NCBI RefSeq assembly: GCF_029227915.1
Contig: NC_079886.1
Coordinates: 25,832,501 to 25,896,500 of the forward strand
DNA: 64,000 nucleotides
From: Hydractinia symbiolongicarpus
Taxonomy: Eukaryota > Cnidaria > Hydrozoa > Anthoathecata > Hydractiniidae
Direction: 5' to 3'
Shown: positions 60,991 through 64,000 of the stretch, piece after piece
How the letters are laid out: each line of letters starts with the position of its first letter
How positions within the stretch are numbered: the first letter of the stretch is position 1
The notes under the pieces: generated by a model
The model's database searches: none
Told to the model about the DNA's origin: nothing
What the model saw: the letters and a program-made list of their open reading frames with translations, nothing else
Translations under genes and position numbers: made by a program

Positions 60991-62482
60991 TGCATCGCTT
61001 TTAACAGTGAAACGATTGACTGTGGGACTTAATTGAACTGATTTTGGACTTTAACTTTATAAGTGTGATAATTAAGACAATTGAACTCCAAGAAATAACA
61101 ATGTTCTGAATTTGACATGATTGCTAGAACTCAGCGATTACACTGGGCGCTGTGGTAGCGCTTCATTTAAAAATGCAGATAAATAAGTCATTTTTTACTG
61201 TAGGACCAATCCTAGCTGTTATCGCACGCTGAAGAAATAGAGACAGTTTCAAAAACTACATTTCATTGACTTTCTAACGGTATCAGTCCGTTTTAGTTAC
61301 AACGGTTGCGTCACATATTCGTACCAACATATATTTATCGATATTTTTCTGATATTACTAGGTTGCCTCGCCTTAAAAAGTGAAACGATTGACTGTGGGA
61401 CTTATTTGAACTGATTTCGGACTTTAACTTTATAAGTGTGATAATTGAGATAATTGAACTCCAAGAAATAACAATGTTCTGAATTTGACATGATTGCTAG
61501 AACTCAGCGATTACACTGGGCGCTGTGGTAGCGCTTTATTTAAAAATGCAGATAAATAAGTCATTTTTTACTGTAGGACCAATCCTAGCTGTTATCGCAC
61601 GCTGAAGAAATAGAGACAGTTTCAAAAACTACATTTCATTTCCTTTCTAACGGTGTGAGTCCGTTTGAGTTGCAATGGTTGGTTCACATATTTGTACCAA
61701 CATGTATTTTGCGATATTTTTCTGATACAAGTAGGTTGCATCGCTTTTAACAGTGAAACGATTGACTGTGGGACTTAATTGAACTGATTTTGGACTTTAA
61801 CTTTATATGTGTGATAATTAAGACAATTGAACTCCAAGAAATAACAATGTTCTGAATTTGACATGATTGCTAGAACTCAGCGATTACACTGGGCGCTGTG
61901 GTAGCGCTTCATTTAAAAATGCAGATAAATAAGTCATTTTTTACTGTAGGAGCAATCCTAGCTGTTATTGCACGCTGAAGAAATGGAGACAGTTTCAAAA
62001 ACTACATTTCATTGACTTTCTAACGGTATCAGTCCGTTTAAGTTACAACGCTTGGGTCACATTTTCGTACCAACATGTATTTAGCGATATTTTTCTGATA
62101 TTACTAGGTTGCATCGCTTTTATCAGTGAAACAATTGACTGTGGGACTTAATTCAACTGATTTTGGACTGTGATCTGACAAATGTGATGAATGAGACAAT
62201 TGGACTCCATGAAATAACATTCTTCCTAAATTGGCATGATTGCGGGTACTCAGCGATTACACTGGGCGCTGTGGTAGCGCTTCATTTAAAAATGCAGATA
62301 AATAAGTCATTTTTTACTGTAAGACCAATCGCAGCTGTTATCGCACGCTGAAGAAATAGACACAGTTTCAAAAACTACATTTCGTTGACTTTCTGACGGT
62401 ATAAGTCCGTTTCTGTTACAACGGTTGTGTCACATATTCGTACCAACATGTATTTAGCGATACTTTTCTGGTATTACTAGAT

Positions 62483-62601
62483 TGCATCGCTTCTAACATT
62501 TCATTTCCTTTCTAACGGTGTCAGTCCGTTTAAGTTGCAATGGTTGGTTCACATATTTGTACCAACATGTATTTTGCGATATTTTTCTGATACAAGTAGG
62601 T
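62483..62601. repeat. 119-bp short monomer, copy 5
   Basis: Junction CTAACA at 62,493, exactly 2,849 bp after copy 3, with the same TTCTGGTATTAC variant. Confidence 0.9.
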
Positions 62602-63720
62602 TGCATCGCTTTTAACAGTGAAACGATTGACTGTGGGACTTACTTGAACTGATTTTGGACTTTAACTTTATAAATGTGATAATTGTAACAATTGGACTCC
62701 ATGCGATCACATTCTTCTTAAATTGGCATGATTGACGGAACTCAGCGATTACACTGGGCGCTGTGGTAGCGCTTCATTTAAAAATGTAGATATGTAAGTC
62801 ATTTTTTACTGTGGGACCAATCCTAGCCGTCATCGCACGCTGAAGAAATTGAGACAGTTTCAAAAACTACATTTCATTTACTTTCTAACGGTGTTAGCCC
62901 GTTTGAGTTACAACAGTTGGGTCACATTTTCGTACCAACATGTATTTAGCGATATTTTTCTGATATTACTAGGTTGCATCGCTTTTAACAGTGAAACGAT
63001 TGGCTGTGGGACTTAATTAAAGTGATTTGGGACTGCGACCTTACAAATGTGATGAATGAGACAATTGGACTCCATGAAATAACATTCTTCTTAAATTGGC
63101 ATGATTGACGGAACTCAGCGATTACACTGGGCGCTGTGGTATCGCTTCATTTAATAATGTAGATAAATAAGTCACTTTTTACTGTGGGACCAATCCTAGC
63201 CGCTATCGCACGCCGAGGAAGTTGAGACATTTTCGAAAGCTACATTTCATTGACTTTCTAACGGTATCAGTCCGTTTAAGTTACAACGCTTGGGTCACAT
63301 TTTCGTACCAACATGTATTTAGCGATATTTTTCTGATATTACTAGGTTGCATCGCTTTTATCAGTGAAACAATTGACTGTGGGACTTAATTCAACTGATT
63401 TTGGACTGTGATCTTACAAATGTGATGAATGAGACAATTGGACTCCATGAAATAACATTCTTCCTAAATTGGCATGATTGGGGGTACTCAGCGATTACAC
63501 TGGGCGCTGTGGTAGCGCTTCATTTAAAAATGCAGATAAATAAGTCATTTTTTACTGTAAGACCAATCGCAGCTGTCATCGCACGCTGAAGAAATAGACA
63601 CAGTTTCAAAAACTACATTTCGTTGACTTTCTGACGGTATAAGTCCGTTTCTGTTACAACGGTTGTGTCACATATTCGTACCAACATGTATTTAGCGATA
63701 CTTCTCTGATATTACTAGAT

Positions 63721-63839
63721 TGCATCGCTTCTAACATTTCATTTCCTTTCTAACGGTGTCAGTCCGTTTAAGTTGCAATGGTTGGTTCACATATTTGTAC
63801 CAACATGTATTTTGCGATATTTTTCTGATACAAGTAGGT
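63721..63839. repeat. 119-bp short monomer, copy 6
   Basis: Junction CTAACA at 63,731, exactly 2,849 bp after copy 4, with the same GATACTTCTCTG variant. It is the last short monomer before the window ends. Confidence 0.9.
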
Positions 63840-64000
63840 TGCATCGCTTTTAACAGTGAAACGATTGACTGTGGGACTTAATTGAACTGATTTTGGACTT
63901 TAACTTTATAAGTGTGATAATTAAGACAATTGAACTCCAAGAAATAACAATGTTCTGAATTTGACATGATTGCTAGAACTCAGCGATTACATTGGGCGCT

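Larger units (their letters stand above)
58565..61410. repeat. Young 2,849-bp higher-order unit, copy 1
   Basis: Seven full monomers plus two short ones (7x373 + 2x119 = 2,849). The repeat distance was read at four places: 59,314-62,163, 60,552-63,401, 59,644-62,493 and 60,882-63,731. Shared private variants include GTGTGAGTCCG (58,805 and 61,654), GTAGGAGCAATCC, GGTGTTAGCCCG and GACTGCGACC. The left edge is inside a monomer near 58,565; upstream the copies differ (AACAGTAAAACG against AAAAAGTGAAACG). Confidence 0.92.
43801..64000. repeat. Satellite array of 373-bp monomers, right part
   Basis: The same satellite resumes directly after the inserted element, in the same orientation and at the same point in the monomer where it was interrupted (the ACAGTGAAACG segment follows the TTAA). 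It continues to the end of the window, which stops inside a monomer at the GGGCGCT hairpin. About 54 monomer equivalents are present. This part differs from the left in having six shortened 119-bp monomers (from 53,111 on) and one monomer with a 54-bp deletion (near 56,598). No gene was recognised. Confidence 0.98.
61411..64000. repeat. Young 2,849-bp higher-order unit, copy 2 (runs off the window)
   Basis: At least 2,590 bp of a second copy, nearly identical to 58,565-61,150. Differences seen by eye are few: GGGTCATATTTTCG near 59,208 is GGGTCACATTTTCG near 62,057, and GATTACACTGGG near 61,136 is GATTACATTGGG near 63,985. Such low divergence, compared with subtypes elsewhere in the window, makes this the most recent duplication. 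The copy is cut by the window end. Confidence 0.92.

Noticed and set aside
1-64000. CRISPR array
   Set aside because: The repeat unit is 373 bp with no short constant repeat separated by unique spacers; the whole unit is repeated. No cas-like genes.
1-64000. CENP-B box in the monomer
   Set aside because: No match to the core TTCG....A..CGGG pattern was found by eye in the monomer. The GCGCT hairpin is unrelated in sequence.
1-64000. Telomeric repeats or ribosomal DNA in the window
   Set aside because: No TTAGGG-type runs and no rRNA-like conserved blocks were seen on either strand.

Overview
The window is a slice through a eukaryotic satellite DNA array, with one transposable element in it. 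I see no protein-coding gene, rRNA, tRNA gene or CRISPR array. From base 1 to 64,000 the sequence is head-to-tail copies, all in one orientation, of an AT-rich monomer of 373 bp. The period was counted directly: successive copies of a conserved GCGCT-GTGGT-AGCGC motif begin at 354, 727, 1100, 1473 and 1846. Roughly 170 monomers fit in the window. The array has no edge here, so it is longer than 64 kb. Long satellite arrays with higher-order structure and a TTAA-targeting DNA transposon point to a eukaryote, most likely an animal; I cannot name the species.

The array is not a simple run of monomers. Recognisable monomer variants recur in fixed order, giving nested segmental duplications whose offsets are almost always a multiple of 373 bp to within a few bases. 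From left to right: 1,495-4,330 matches 47,694-50,150 (offset about 46.2 kb). 5,235-11,036 matches 15,664-21,466 (offset about 10.43 kb). 9,601-12,465 matches 13,329-16,192 (offset 3,727). A two-monomer unit is doubled at 11,700-13,190. 18,860-21,033 matches 21,467-23,640 (offset 2,607). 21,467-about 27,010 matches 34,503-about 40,420 (offset 13,035, then 13,409 after one extra monomer). 26,458-30,179 is tandemly copied at 30,180-33,901 (offset 3,722). A unit of about nine monomers begins at 40,446, 43,801 and 47,157. 51,246-53,070 matches 54,350-56,170 (offset about 3.1 kb). The right end is a young repeat of 2,849 bp (58,565-61,410, then 61,411 to beyond the window).

The right end also carries six copies of a shortened 119-bp monomer made by one 254-bp internal deletion. 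This short monomer explains the offsets that are not multiples of 373: 2,357 is 6x373+119, and 2,849 is 7x373+2x119.

The only non-satellite DNA is a 739-bp element at 43,058-43,796. It has 17-bp perfect terminal inverted repeats, CCC...GGG ends, a TTAA target duplication, matching G/C-rich palindromes just inside both ends, and no transposase. It looks like a non-autonomous piggyBac-type element. The undisturbed TTAA site in a sister repeat unit at about 40,442 confirms the insertion point.

Short open reading frames recur across the array only because the monomers do, and I do not call them genes. The most unusual sequence-level feature is a tRNA D-arm-like hairpin, followed 57 bp later by a sequence resembling a polymerase III B box, in many monomers. 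That is a suggestion only.
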